Assembly: GCF_963678635.1 (NCBI RefSeq)
Contig: NC_087062.1
Coordinates: 25,378,177-25,442,176 of the forward strand
From: Symsagittifera roscoffensis
Lineage: Eukaryota > Xenacoelomorpha > Acoela > Convolutidae
Length of the DNA: 64,000 bases
Direction of reading: 5' to 3'
The translations under genes were made by a program, and so were the position numbers. The number at the start of each line of letters is the position of its first letter. Within the stretch, counting starts at the first letter, position 1. The notes below the pieces were generated by a model. It saw only the letters and a program-made list of their open reading frames with translations, was not told the origin of the DNA and made no database searches. This document shows, one piece after another, positions 1-13,441 of this stretch.

Positions 1-3000
1 AACAATGTAACCCAACAAAATATATCATCGGAAATGTTAACCCTAATTCAATTTTTCTAGGAAGGAGCAAAATTGTTCCCTTTTCAGCCCTCTGCTTATT
101 TTTCAGATGCACTTGAAATTTTTCTAAATTGTCTGAAACATCACCTATCACCTGCATTAAAGTTTTTAAGTTTAATGTATTTTCAAAATCAGTGCGACAA
201 GAAATTTCATGAAGCAAATTGAATTCGACATCTAGTCAATTTGCGACAAAAGTTTGCTGTCTGATTTTGTCATTACTAGGTTTAAAAGTAGCTCTTCTGT
301 GAAAAAAAAACTTTTAAGTTATCCGAGAAATTTGAATAATTCAGTAAAAGTATATGTACTCGAATCGAGCTGAATGGATCTTAAAACTCAAAAATCAGAA
401 TTAAAAAATTTGGGCCGTCGGTTTTCTAGAAATACAAAAACTTGAACTCAATCATTTCTGGCAATTAGTTTTTATATATTTGTTAACTTGATTTGGCAAA
501 AGTGGCGACTGGACCGAATCTAACTTTATAATGAAATGTGTTGATTTAGGGTAGCTCTTCCGATTTAAATTTATTTCGGGAAAAAAAAACTGTTATTGGC
601 TACTTGACGCACTGCGCCAAAAGCCAAAAAAATTTAAAGTTTTTTCTATTTGACTTTATAATTGTTGTTTTTCAATAGGCCCGTTATTCTTCATTAGCAG
701 GAATTAATTTTGGGCTATCAAACACAATGGCATTCTGAAGTTTTAAGTTTCGAATGACCAAATATCATTTTACCAGATTCTACTCAATAAAAAATGTATT
801 TGATTAAAAAACAATTAGAATAAAACTCTTTTCCATTTTTTCAACCCCCTCAAACAAAATTAGAAAAACACGGCACTTCAAAAATTGCTCAAACGGCATT
901 TTTATCTTGAAAAATTTGTACAGTTTTGTTCACCTGTTCACGCTGATGCAATTCCGTTTGATGCAATTAATAACTTGAAAAATTAATTTAAATAAACAAT
1001 CATATAATGAAGTAGGGAAAAAATCAAAAGCGACTTGAAAAGAGCATAGATTGATATCAAAAAAGTAATTCAGGGCAACAAAAAAATAAAATTGCAGAGG
1101 GGGAGTCAAGGAAAAAACAGCAGCGCATTTTTTGGAAAAAAAATCTTACGGAAAAAAGGAGTCCGTCCAAAACACCAAGCAAAAAGTTGAATTTTATTTT
1201 TTAAATAGAATTGAGCACCAGTATCTGCTACTTGTTCTCAAAAAATTGGAATTAAGAAATGTGAAGAATTACTCACCTAATTTACTTTAGCAATTTAAGA
1301 GGCTACTCTTAAAGTTTTCAAAGAGAATCCCTCAAAACCACTTTCACTTTATACTTTTTTATCCAATAGGGTAGATTTTATCTTAATGACCCTATCTAAC
1401 CTATTAAACTCTGTTTCCGATCAAAATGATTAATCAGTCCTGTTTTGTGATGTTATTATTTTTGCAAATATGACCTAAAATTGTGCTCAGTGTGATTTGT
1501 TATCCAGACTAATATCTAATTTATTAAAATTGGAACATCTTTAATACTATTATTTTACTAAGCTTCCAACACGCTTTTGCACTTGTAAAAGGATTTTTGA
1601 TTTTTTTTTGCTTTTTCTTTCAATTTTTTGAAATAATCTGAAAACAAAGTAATCTTCAAAAATTTAAACGTGAACAAAAAACAATGTAACCCAATCAAAT
1701 AAATCATCGGAAATTGGCAAATTTTTGGTGCCTTTTTCATCTATTGGACTTTATAATTGTTGTTTTTCATTAAGCAAGTTGTTTTTCTTTAGCGGTGGTC
1801 AATTTTGGGCTATCAAACGCAATGGAATAATGAAAATTTAAGTTTCGAATGATCAAATGTCATTTTACCAGATTCTACTCAATTAAAAATGTATTTGATT
1901 GAAAAACAATTAGATTAAAACTCTTTTCAAGTTTTTCAACCCCTTCCAACAAAATAAGAAAGACAAAGTTCTTCAAAAATTGCTCACAAGGCATTTTTAT
2001 GTTGAAAAGTTTGAAGAGTTTTGTTCACCTGTTCACGCTGACACGTTTCGATGCAATTTATAACTTGAAAAAACAATTTAAATAAACATTCATATAATGA
2101 ATTACAGAAAAAAACAAGAAGCGACTTCAAAAGAGCCTAGAATTTTTTCAAAAAAGTAATTCAGGTCAAAAAAAAGTAAAATTTTTTAAGCGTGATTATA
2201 ACTGAAAACAAAATAACCTACAAATATTTAAAAACAGAATAGATATATTCCAAGCAAATTTTTTCCTGACCTTTTCTCAGCGAAACACAACGGAAACTGA
2301 CAAAAAATGTTCCAAATTTTTGTCCTCGTCGTTTTTTTTGCAAATTTTAACCGATATTGAGTGAGAATAAAATGTTTGAAGGTTTTGTGTTACTTCATTA
2401 CCTCTGGTTATTTTAAATCTACCTCAGCTACTGGTGGACAGACTTATGCGCAAAAAAAAATTCTCCTTAATAATAGGCTTGTTTTTGAAAACCATTTTGA
2501 ACAGTATTCAAAAAGAATTTTGAGAAAATTTTCAAATCGACCAACAGCAAATTGTCAAAAATAACCTCATCGAAAATCTTAGTCAAAAATTTTTTCAGTG
2601 TTTTCCAGTATATTCATGCTAGTACCTTCCGGGTCTGAAAAAGCCAGTTTTTATCATCCGCACCAAGTTTTGCATCGCATTGAACTGTTTCGTGAATAAC
2701 CGCGAAAAAAAAATTCTTTCATGTGTCGTTAACTGTTTTCAGCCAGAAAAATGAAACAATCAATAAGACAGTCTCACTGAACTCAGCTGTTTCTTACTAT
2801 TTCACGTGTTTTGAAAAACTTAATGCGGACGATGAAAACTGCCGCATTCAGACCGGGAAAATGTTGTATGTGCTTCAAATTAAAACTAAAACCTTCAGAG
2901 AGGGTAGTTCAGATCATTTGCTGTCGGTCGATGTAAAAATATTGTTAAAACCTTGAAGTAAATATCGTAGAAAATGGTCCTTAATTTTTGGTTCTTTAGA

Positions 3001-3091
3001 TAGTAAAAACCTGCCTGACTTCTCCCGTTAGTGTAGCAGCTTGTTCGGTTCAAAAAGTTAAATTTAATCACATAAGCATGCGTGAACAAAA
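1..3091. repeat. Satellite family A, unit 1 (period about 3.09 kb)
   Basis: The first bases of the window recur at 3,092 with nearly the same sequence, giving a tandem period of 3,091. The window starts inside the array. The unit also contains an internal sub-duplication: the segment with GTTCACCTGTTCACGCTGA at about 928 recurs at about 2,023, roughly 1.1 kb on. It is AT-rich with many A and T tracts. Short ORFs occur on both strands but none has a recognisable domain and stops are frequent. A foldback lies near its right end (2,533-2,938). Confidence 0.85.
2533..2938. repeat. Foldback (imperfect inverted repeat) in satellite unit A1
   Basis: The left arm (2,533-2,677) read on the minus strand resembles the right arm (2,815-2,938) on the plus strand. 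The best blocks are the inner 45 bases (left 2,629-2,677 against right 2,815-2,858, both with ATGCGG/GTGCGG followed by GAT and a TTCAGACC core) and the outer block around TTTGCTGTCGGTCGAT (TTTGCTGTTGGTCGAT in the left arm). The central segment between arms is about 137 bases. The same architecture recurs in family E. Confidence 0.7.
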
Positions 3092-4825
3092 AACAATGTA
3101 ACCCAATGAAATATATCATCGGAAATGTTAACCCTAATTCAATTTTTCTAGGAAGGAGCAAAATTGTTCCCTTTTCAGCCCTCTGCTTATTTTTCAGATG
3201 CACTTGAAATCTTTTTAAATTCTCTGAAACATCACCTGTCACCTGCGTTAAAGTTTTTAAGTTTAATGTATTTTCAAAATCAGTGCATCAAGAAATTTCA
3301 TGAAGCAAATTGAATTCGACATCTAGTCAATTTGCGACAAAAGTTCGCTGTCTGCTTTGCCATTACTAGGTTTAAAAGTAGCTCTTCTGTGAAAAAAAAC
3401 TTTTAAGCTATCCGAGCAAATTGAATAATTCAGTAAAATTATATGCACTCGAATCGAGCTGAATGGATCTTAAAACTCAAAAATCAGAATTAAAAAATTT
3501 GGGCCGTTTTTTTTCTAGAAATACAAAAACTTGAACTCAATCATTTCTGGCAATTATTTTTTTATATTTTTGGTAACTTGATTTGGCAAAAGTGGCGACT
3601 GGACCGAATCTAACTTTATAATGAAATGTGTTGATTTAGGGTAGCTATTCCGATTTAAATTTATTTCGGTAAAAAAAACTGTTATTGGCTACTTGACGCA
3701 CTGCGCCAAAAACCAAAAAAATTTAAAGTTTTTTCTATTTGACTTTATAATTGTTGTTTTTCAATAGGCCCGTTATTCTTCATTAGCAGGAATCAATTTC
3801 GGGCTATCAAACACAATGGCATTCTGAAGTTTTATGTTTCGAATGACCAAATATCATTTTACCAGATTCTACTCAATAAAAAACGTATTTGGTTGAAAAA
3901 CAATTAGAATAAAACTCTTTTCCATTTTTCAACCCCCTCAAACAAAATTAGAAAAACATGGCACTTCAAAAATTGCTCACACGGCATTTTAATCTTGGAA
4001 AATTTGTAGAGTTTTGTTCACCTGTTCACGCTGACCCATTTGATGCAATTTATAACTTGAAAAATTAATTTAAACAAACATTCATATAATGAAATAGGAA
4101 AAAAATCAAAAGCGACTTGAAAAGAGCATAGATTGATATCAAAAAAGTAATTCAGGGCAACAAAAAAAATAAAATTGCAGAGGGGGGGTCAAGGAAAAAA
4201 CAGCAGCGCATTTTTTGGAAAAAAAATCTTACGGAAAAAAGCAGTCCGTCCAAAACACCAAGCAAAAACTTGAATTTGACTTTTTTAAATAGAATTGAGC
4301 ACCAGTATCTGCTACTTGTTCTCAAAATTTGGAATTAAAAAAATTGAAGAATTTCAGTTACTCACCTAATTTACTTTAGCAATTAAAGAGGCTACTTTTA
4401 AAGTTTTCAAAGAGAATCCCTCAAATACCACTTTCACTTTATACTTTTTATCCAATAGGGTAGATTTTATCTTAATGACCCTATCTAACCTAATAAATTC
4501 TGTTTCCGATCGAAATGATTGATCAGTCCTGTTTCGTGATATTGCTGCTTTTGCAAATGTGACCTAAAATTGTGCTCAGTGTGATTTGTTATCCAGACTA
4601 ATATCTAATTTATTAAACTTGGAAGATCTTTAATAACTATTATTTTACTAAGTTTCCAACACGCTTTTGCACTTGTAAAAGGATTTTTGATTTTTTTTTG
4701 CTTTTTTTTCAATTTTTTGAAAGAGTCTTAAAACAAAACAATCTACAAAAATTTAAACGTGAACAAAAAACAATGTAACCCAATCAAATGAATCATCGGA
4801 AATTGGCAAATTTTTGCTGCCTTTT
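3092..4825. repeat. Satellite family A, unit 2 (partial)
   Basis: This copy follows unit A1 base for base with scattered substitutions and small indels in A/T tracts until about 4,800. There it leaves the A1 order just after the block GGCAAATTTTTG and enters a different arrangement. No coding potential is seen. Confidence 0.8.
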
Positions 4826-6368
4826 GCTAAAAGAATCACATCAATAACCCAAATACAAATTTTTTTATTCCTTCATAATGTTTGTTCTATCTCTTCAGCT
4901 AAAAAGTGGCTGCTTGCAGGAAAGCAATTTGGGGTTAAAACAGAACATCAAGTCTACTAAGTTAATTCACACGCTTTTCACCAGGACGATTTCCAAAAAA
5001 CAATTCAGTTAAAAACACCTAAAGTAGCATTTTGAAAGTGTTTTTGAATCTGCCTGACTCAAAAAATTTGACTCATTTTTGACACAAATCAAATGTAGAC
5101 TAATTCGGATGCCAAGATGCGAAAACAAAAAACCCCAATTCAATTTTACTAGAAAGGAGCAAATTTGTTCCCTTTTTAGCCCTCTGCTTATTTTTCAGAT
5201 GCACATGAAATCTTTCTAAATTCCCTGAAACATCACCTGTCAACTGCATTAAAGTTTTTAAGTTTAATGTATTTTCAAAATCAGTGCGACAAGAAACTTC
5301 AAGAAGCAATTTGAGAGTTTTGTTCACCTGTTCACGCTGACACGTTTTCGTGCAATTTATAACTTGAAAATATAATTTAAATAAACATTCATATAATGAA
5401 TTACGGAAAAAATCAAAAGCGACTTGAAAAGAGCATAGATTGATATCAAAAAAGTAATTCAGGGTAACAAAAAAATAAAATTGCAGAGGGGGAGTCAAGG
5501 GAAAAACAGCAGCGCATTTTTTGGAAAAAAAGTCTTACGGAAAAAAGGAGTCCGTCCAAAACACCAAACAAAAACTTGAATTTGATTTTTTAAATAGAGT
5601 TGAGCACCAGTATCTACTAGTTGGTCATAAAAAGATTGGAATTAAAAAATTTGAAGAAATTCAGTTAACCACCTAAATTACTTAAGCATTTTAAGAGGCT
5701 ACCTCTTTTGTTTTCAAAAAGATTCCCTCAAATACCACTTTCACTTTATACTTTTTGTCCAATTGGGTAATTTTCATCTAAATGACCTCATCTATTGGAG
5801 TAAACTCTGTTTCAGATCTAAGCCATTGATTAGTCCTGTTTTCTGATATTGCGACTTTTGATTCGAAAATGTGATCGAACGTTTGTGCTCAGCTCTAAAC
5901 CATTTTTCAGCACGAAAAATGAAATAATCAGTGTGACAGTCTAACTGAACTCAGCTGTTTCTTACTATTTCACGTGTTTTAAAAATCTTAATGCGGACGA
6001 TGAAAACCGGCATATTCGGACCCAGTAAAAAGTGTTATGGGCTTCAATTTTTAATTGAAATCTTCAGACCGGGTAGTTCAGATCATTTGCTGTCGGTCGA
6101 TGTAGAAACTTTGTTGAAACCACGAAGTGAATATTGTGGAAAAAGATCCTTAAAGTTTTGGTTCTTTAGATAGTAAAAACTTGCCTGAACTCTTCAATTA
6201 GCGTAGCAGCTTGTTCGGTACAAAAAGCATTAAAATTTACTTAAATCACATAAGCATGCGTGAACAAAAAACATTGTAACCCAATGAAATATATCATCAA
6301 AAATTGGCAAATTTTGGTGCCTTTTGCAAAAAAAAATATCTTCAATAACCCTAATACAAAATTTTTTT
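4826..6368. repeat. Degenerate composite satellite unit with an internal deletion
   Basis: Satellite blocks occur in rearranged order. At about 5,310 the segment ending AAGAAGCAATTT, which matches A1 near 215, is joined directly to GAGAGTTTTGTTCACC, which matches A1 near 920. About 700 bases of the standard order are therefore missing. The right part (5,880-6,250) again carries the conserved TTTGCTGTCGGTCGATGTAG block. No gene is supported. Confidence 0.7.
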
Positions 6369-9018
6369 CCTTCATAATGTTTGTTCTATCTTTTTAGCTA
6401 AAAAGTGGTTGTTTGCAGGAAAGCAGGGTGAGGTTAAAGTTGAGCATCAAGTTTATTAAGTTAGTTTACACGCTTTTCACCAGGACGGTTTCCAAAAACC
6501 AATTCAGTTAAAAACACCTAAGCTAGCATTTTGAAAGCTATTTTGAATCTGCTTGACTCGAAAAATTTGACTCATTTTTGACACAAATCAAACGTAGATT
6601 CATTCGGATGCAGTAAAGCAAGGTGGGGTTAAAGTTTAACAACAAGTTTATTAAGTTAGTTTACACGCTTTTCACCAGGACGATTTCCAAAAACAATTCA
6701 GTTAAAAACACCTAAATTGGCATTTTGAAAATATTTTGAATCTACTAGACTCAAAAATTTTGACTCATTTCTGACACAAATCAAACGTGTGGATTCATCC
6801 GGATGCCAAGATGCAAAAATCCAAAACCCTAATCAATTTTTTTGGGAAGGAGCATTTTTCCCCTTTTTAGCCCTCTGCTTATTTTTCAGATGCACTTGAA
6901 ATCTTTCTAACTTAACTGAAACACCACCTGTCACATGCATCAAAAATTTTAAGTTTAATGTTTTTTCAAAATCAGTGCGACATGAAAGTTCAAAAAGCAA
7001 AATGGGTTTGACATGTAGTCATTTTGCGACCAAAAATCGCTGTTCGACTTTGTCCTTACCAGATTTACAAGTATTTATTCTTTGAGAAAAAAAAACTTTA
7101 TTTATTTTATATGGGCAAAACAAACAAAACAGTAAAATAAAATGTACTCGAGTTGAGTTGAGTAGAACTTAAAACTCAAAAACTAGATTTGAAAACACAA
7201 AAACCTAATTTGGAAACAAACAGTTTTAACATTTTTTTTCGTAATTGTGCCGTTTCTTCTGGATTTACGAAAAATTAAACTCAGCAAATTTTGGCAAATA
7301 ATTTGTATGTTTTCGGTAACTTATTTTCGGCATAAGTGGCGACTGAAAAGTGTTGAATTAGGATAACTCTTCCAATTTAAATTTTTTTTGGGAAAAAAAA
7401 CCTGTTATTGGCTGCTTGGCGCACTACACCAAAAACCAACAAATTCTGAAGTTTTTTCTCATCGGATTTTATGATTGGAGTTGTTTTTTAAGCACTTTAT
7501 TTTTGCATTAGCAAGGATCAATTTTGGGCTATCAAACACAATGGCTTTTTGAATATTTAGGTTTAGAATGATCAAATATCATTTTAACAGATTCTACTCA
7601 ATTAAAAATGTAATTGATTAAAAAAAAATTAGATTAACACTCTTTTCCAGTTTCAAAGCCCCCTCAAACAAAATGAAAAAACAAGGCCATTTATAAATTG
7701 CTCACACGGCACTTTTAGGTTGAAAAGTTTGTAAAGTTTTGTTCACCTTTTCACGCTGACACGTTTTCATGCAATTTATAACTTGAAAATATAATTTAAA
7801 TAAACATTCATATAATGAATTACGTAAAAACTAAGAAGCGACTTGAAAAGAGCCTGGATTAATTTCAAAAAGTTAATTCAGGGCAAAATAAAAAATTTCT
7901 ACGCTTGATCAAAAACTGAAATTGCAGAGGGGGAGTCAAGGAAAAAACAGCAGCGCATTTTTTGGAGAAAAAAATCTTATGGAAAAAAGGAGTCCGTCTG
8001 AAACAACAAACAAAAACTTGAATTTGATTTTTTAATTAGAATTGAGCACCAGTATCTGCTAGTTGGTCATAAAAAGATTGGAATTAAAAAATTTGAAGAA
8101 ATTCAGTTACCCACCTAAATTACTTTAGCATTTTAAGAGGCTACCTTTATTGTTTTCAAAGAGAATCCCTCAAATACCACTTTCACTTTATATTTTTTAT
8201 CCAATAGGGTAATTTTCATCTAAATGACCTTATCTATTGGAGTAAACACCATTGATCAGTCCTGTTTCTTGAAATTGCGACTTTAGATTCGAAAATCTGA
8301 TCGAATATTTGTGCTCAGCTCTAAACCTCTTTTCAGCAGGAAAAATGAAATAATCAGTGTGACACTCTTAATGAACTCAACTGTTTCTTACTATTTCACG
8401 TGTTTTGAAAAATTTAAGGCCGAAGACGAAAACTGGCACATTCAGACCCGCGAAAATGTGGTATGTGCTTCAAATTCGAATTGAAATCTTCAGAGAGGGT
8501 AGATGAGATCATTTGATGTCGGTCGATGTAGAAACTTTGTTAAAACCTCGAAGTGAACATCGTGGAAAAATATCCTTAAATTTTTGGTTCTTTAGATAGT
8601 AAAAACCTGCTTGACTTCTTCCATTAGTGTAGCAGCTTGTTCGGTACAAAAAGCAGTGAAATTTAATTAAATCACATAAGCATACGTGAACAAAAAACAA
8701 TGTAACTCATTGAAAAAAGTCATCGAAAATTGGCAAATTTTAGCTGCTTTTTGCAAAAAGAATAACTCCAATCACCCATGTACAAAATTTTTTCCCCTCA
8801 TATTGTTTGTTCTATCTCTTTAGCTAAAAAGTGGCTGCTTGCAGGAAAGCAAGGTGCGGTTAAACTTCAGCTTCAAGTTTATTAAGTAAGTTTACACGCT
8901 TTTCACCAGGACGATTTCCAAAAACAATTCTGTTAAAAACTTCTAGAATGACTTGAATCAAAAACTTTGACTCATTTTTGACACAAATCAAACGTAGACT
9001 GATCCGGATGCCAGGATG
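6369..9018. repeat. Satellite family B, copy 1 (2,650 bp)
   Basis: This is the first of two near-identical tandem copies; the sequence from CCTTCATAATGTTTG at 6,369 recurs at 9,019. It contains a nested duplication of about 194 bp: the block TTTCACCAGGACG occurs near 6,478 and again near 6,672. A short minus-strand ORF (8,509-8,700) recurs in copy 2 only because the DNA is duplicated. Confidence 0.9.
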
Positions 9019-11668
9019 CCTTCATAATGTTTGTTCTATCTTTTTAGCTAAAAAGTGGTTGTTTGCAGGAAAGCAGGGTGAGGTTAAAGTTGAGCATCAA
9101 GTTTATTAAGTTAGTTTACACGCTTTTCACCAGGACGGTTTCCAAAAATCAATTCAGTTAAAAACACCTAAGCTAGCATTTTGAAAGCTATTTTGAATCT
9201 GCTTGACTCGAAAAATTTGACTCATTTTTGACACAAATCAAACGTAGATCCATTCGGATGCAGTAAAGCAAGGTGGGGTTAAAGTTTAACAACAAGTTTA
9301 TTAAGTTAGTTTACACGCTTTTCACCAGGACGATTTCCAAAAACAATTCAGTTAAAAACACCTAAATTGGCATTTTGAAAATATTTTGAATCTACTAGAC
9401 TCAAAAATTTTGACTCATTTCTGACACAAATCAAACGTGTGGATTCATCCGGATGCCAAGATGCAAAAATCCAAAACCCTAATTCAATTTTTTTGGGAAG
9501 GAGCATTTTTCCCCTTTTTAGCCCTCTGCTTATTTTTCAGATGCACTTGAAATCTTTCTAACTTAACTGAAACACCACCTGTCACATGCATCAAAAATTT
9601 TAAGTTTAATGTTTTTTCAAAATCAGTGCGACATGAAAGTTCAAAAAGCAAAATGGGTTTGACATGTAGTCATTTTGCGACCAAAAATCGCTGTTAGACT
9701 TTGTCCTTACCAGATTTACAAGTATTTATTTTTGAGAAAAAAAAACTTTATTTATTTTATATGGGCAAAACAAACAAAACAGTAAAATAAAATGTACTCG
9801 AGTTGAGTTGAGTAGAACTTAAAACTCAAAAATTAGATTTGAAAACACAAAAACCTAATTTGGAAACAAAAAGTTTTAACATTTTTTTTCGTAATTGTGC
9901 CGTTTCTTCTGGATTTACGAAAAATTAAACTCAGCAAATTCTGGCAAATAATTTGTATGTTTTCGGTAACTTATTTTCGGCATAAGTGGCGACTGAAAAG
10001 TGTTGAATTAGGATAACTCTTCCAATTTAAATTTTTTTGGGAAAAAAAACCTGTTATTGGCTGCTTGGCGCACTACACCAAAAACCAACAAATTCTGAAG
10101 TTTTTTCTCATCGGATTTTATGATTGGAGTTGTTTTTTAAGCACTTTATTTTTGCATTAGCAAGGATCAATTTTGGGCTATCAAACACAATGGCTTTTTG
10201 AATATTTAGGTTTAGAATGATCAAATATCATTTTAACAGATTCTACTCAATTAAAAATGTAATTGATTAAAAAAAATTAGATTAACACTCTTTTCCAGTT
10301 TCAAAGCCCCCTCAAACAAAATGAAAAAACAAGGCCATTTATAAATTGCTCACACGGCACTTTTAGGTTGAAAAGTTTGTAAAGTTTTGTTCACCTTTTC
10401 ACGCTGACACGTTTTCATGCAATTTATAACTTGAAAATATAATTTAAATAAACATTCATATAATGAATTACGTAAAAACTAAGAAGCGACTTGAAAAGAG
10501 CCTGGATTAATTTCAAAAAGGTAATTCAGGGCAGAATAAAAAATTTCTACGCTTGATCAAAAACTGAAATTGCAGAGGGGGAGTTAAGGAAAAAACAGCA
10601 GCGCATTTTTTGGAGAAAAAAATCTTATGGAAAAAAGGAGTCCGTCTGAAACAACAAACAAAAACTTGAATTTGATTTTTTAAATAGAATTGAGCACCAG
10701 TATCTGCTAGTTGGTCATAAAAAGATTGGAATTAAAAAATTTGAAGAAATTCAGTTACCCACCTAAATTACTTTAGCATTTTAAGAGGCTACCTTTATTG
10801 TTTTCAAAGAGAATCCCTCAAATACCACTTTCACTTTATATTTTTTATCCAATAGGGTAATTTTCATCTAAATGACCTTATCTATTGGAGTAAACACCAT
10901 TGATCAGTCCTGTTTCTTGAAATTGCGACTTTAGATTCGAAAATCTGATCGAATATTTGTGCTCAGCTCTAAACCTCTTTTCAGCAGGAAAAATGAAATA
11001 ATCAGTGTGACAGTCTTAATGAACTCAACTGTTTCTTACTATTTCACGTGTTTTGAAAAATTTAAGGCCGAAGACGAAAACTGGCACATTCAGACCCGCG
11101 AAAATGTGGTATGTGCTTCAAATTCGAATTGAAATCTTCAGAGAGGGTAGATGAGATCATTTGATGTCGGTCGATGTAGAAACTTTGTTAAAACCTCGAA
11201 GTGAACATCGTGGAAAAATATCCTTAAATTTTTTGTTCTTTAGATAGTAAAAACCTGCCTGACTTCTTCCATTAGTGTAGCAGCTTGTTCGGTACAAAAA
11301 GCAGTGAAATTTAATTAAATCACATAAGCATACGTGAACAAAAAACAATGTAACTCATTGAAAAAAGTCATCGAAAATTGGCAAATTTTAGCTGCTTTTT
11401 GCAAAAAGAATAACTCCAATCACCCATGTACAAAATTTTTTTCCCCTCATATTGTTTGTTCTATCTCTTTAGCTAAAAAGTGGCTGCTTGCAGGAAAGCA
11501 AGGTGCGGTTAAACTTGAGCTTCAAGTTTATTAAGTAAGTTTACACGCTTTTCACCAGGACGATTTCCAAAAACAATTCTGTTAAAAACTTCTAGAATGA
11601 CTTGAATCAAAAACTTTGACTCATTTTTGACACAAATCAAACGTAGACTGATCCGGATGCCAGGATGC
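9019..11668. repeat. Satellite family B, copy 2 (2,650 bp)
   Basis: Nearly identical to copy 1, with only scattered single-base and homopolymer-length differences visible, so the duplication is young or has been homogenised. It ends at the same GATGC motif as copy 1 (9,015-9,019 and 11,664-11,668), after which the sequence diverges into a different unit. The nested 194-bp duplication is present here too (about 9,127 and 9,321). Confidence 0.9.
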
Positions 11669-13441
11669 GAAAATAGTGAACCCTAATTCAATTTTTTTTA
11701 GGACGGAGCAAATTTTTTCCTTTTTCAGCCCTCTGCTTTTTTTCAAATGCACTTGAAATCTTTCTAAAATTCAGGAAGCAAAATCATTTTGACATCTAGT
11801 TATTTTGCGACAAAAGTTCGCTGTCTGATTTTGTCATTACTAGGATTACAAGCAGCTATTCTGTGAAAAAAAAACTTCTTTTAAGCTATCCGGGTAAAAT
11901 GAAAAATTAAGTTAAATTATATGTACTCGATTTGAGCTGAATAGTTCTTAAAACTCGAAAGTCAGAATTAAAATTTCAAAAACCTAATTTAGACACAAAA
12001 TTTTTTAAAAAATGTTTTTTTTTTCATTTGGGCCGTGTTTTTCTAGAAATACGAAAATTTGAACTCAACCAATTCTGGCATTTTTTTTGTGAATTTATTA
12101 TGTGTTGAATTAAGATAGCTCTTCCAATATATATATTTTTTTTCGGGGAAAAAACTGTTATTGGCTACTTAATGCACTGTAGCAAAAACCAATAAAACCT
12201 AAAGTTTTTATCTATTGGACTTTATAAATGTTGTTTTTCATTAAACACATTATTTTTCGTTAGCTGTTATCAAACACAATGGCATTAAAAAATAAAATAA
12301 AATACTCAATAAAAAATTTATTTGAATGAAAAAAAATTAGAATAAAATTCTTTTCTAGTTTCTCAGCCCCATCAAACAAAATTAGAAAAACAAAGCACTT
12401 TAAAAATTGCTCACATGGCATTCTTATGTGAAAAAAATTGTAGAGTTTTGTTCACCTGTTCACGCTGACACGTTTTGATGCAATTTAAAACTTAAAAAAT
12501 TAATTTAATTAAACTTTCATATGATGAAGTACGGAAAAAATCAAGAAGCGACTTGAAAAGAGCATAGATTGATTTCAAAAAAAGTAATTCAGGGCAAAAA
12601 AAAAATAATTTTATTTTTACGCGTCACCATAAACTGAAAGGGCAGAGGGGTGAGTAGAGGAAAAAAACAGCAGCGAATTTTTTCTTTAAAAAAATCTTAT
12701 GGAAAAAAGGCGTCCGTCTGAAACACCAAGCAAAAATTTGAATTTGATTTATTTTAAATCGAATTGAGCACCAGTATCTCCTTGTTGGTCATAAAAAACT
12801 TGGAATTAAAAAAATTTGAAAAATTTCAGTTACCCACCTGATTTACTTTAGCAATTTAAGAGACTACTTTTATTGTTTTCAAAGAGATTCCCTCAAACAC
12901 CACTTTCACTCTATACTTTTTCCAATAGGGTAATTTTCATCTAAATGACCTTATCTATTGGAGTAAACTCTGTTTCCGGTCGAAACCATTGATCAGTCCT
13001 GTTTTTTGATGCTGCGACTTTAGATTCGAGAATGTGATTGAATATATATGCTCAGCTCTAAACCTCTTTTCAGCACGAAAAATAAAATAATCAGTGTGAC
13101 AGTCTTTTTGAACTCAGCTGTTTCTTAATATTTCATGTGTTTTGAAAAAATAAACGCCGAAGATGAAAACTGGCACATTCAGACCCGCGAAAATGTGGTA
13201 TGTGCTTCAAATTCAAATTAAAATCTTCACAGAGGGTAGTTGAGATCATTTGCTGTCGGTCGATTTAGAAACTTCGTTAAAACCTCGAAGTGAGTATCGT
13301 GGAAAATGATCCTTAAAATTTTGGTTCTTCAAATGGTAAAAATCTGCTCGACTTCTTCCATTAGTGTAGCAGCTTGTTCGGTACAAAAAGCAGTGAAATT
13401 TAATTAAACCACACAAGCACAATGTAACCCAATGGAATAAA
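11669..13441. repeat. Degenerate satellite unit between families B and C
   Basis: The recognisable satellite blocks are in the usual order (GTTCACCTGTTCACGCTGA near 12,452, the GTGTAGCAGCTTGTTCGG block near 13,365), but there are deletions relative to A and many substitutions. There is no convincing ORF. Confidence 0.75.

Noticed and set aside
2770-2820. CTGTTTC near many foldbacks as a nematode-type piRNA promoter motif
   Set aside because: The match to the published 8-base core is incomplete, and one occurrence per unit is explained by the satellite repeat itself.
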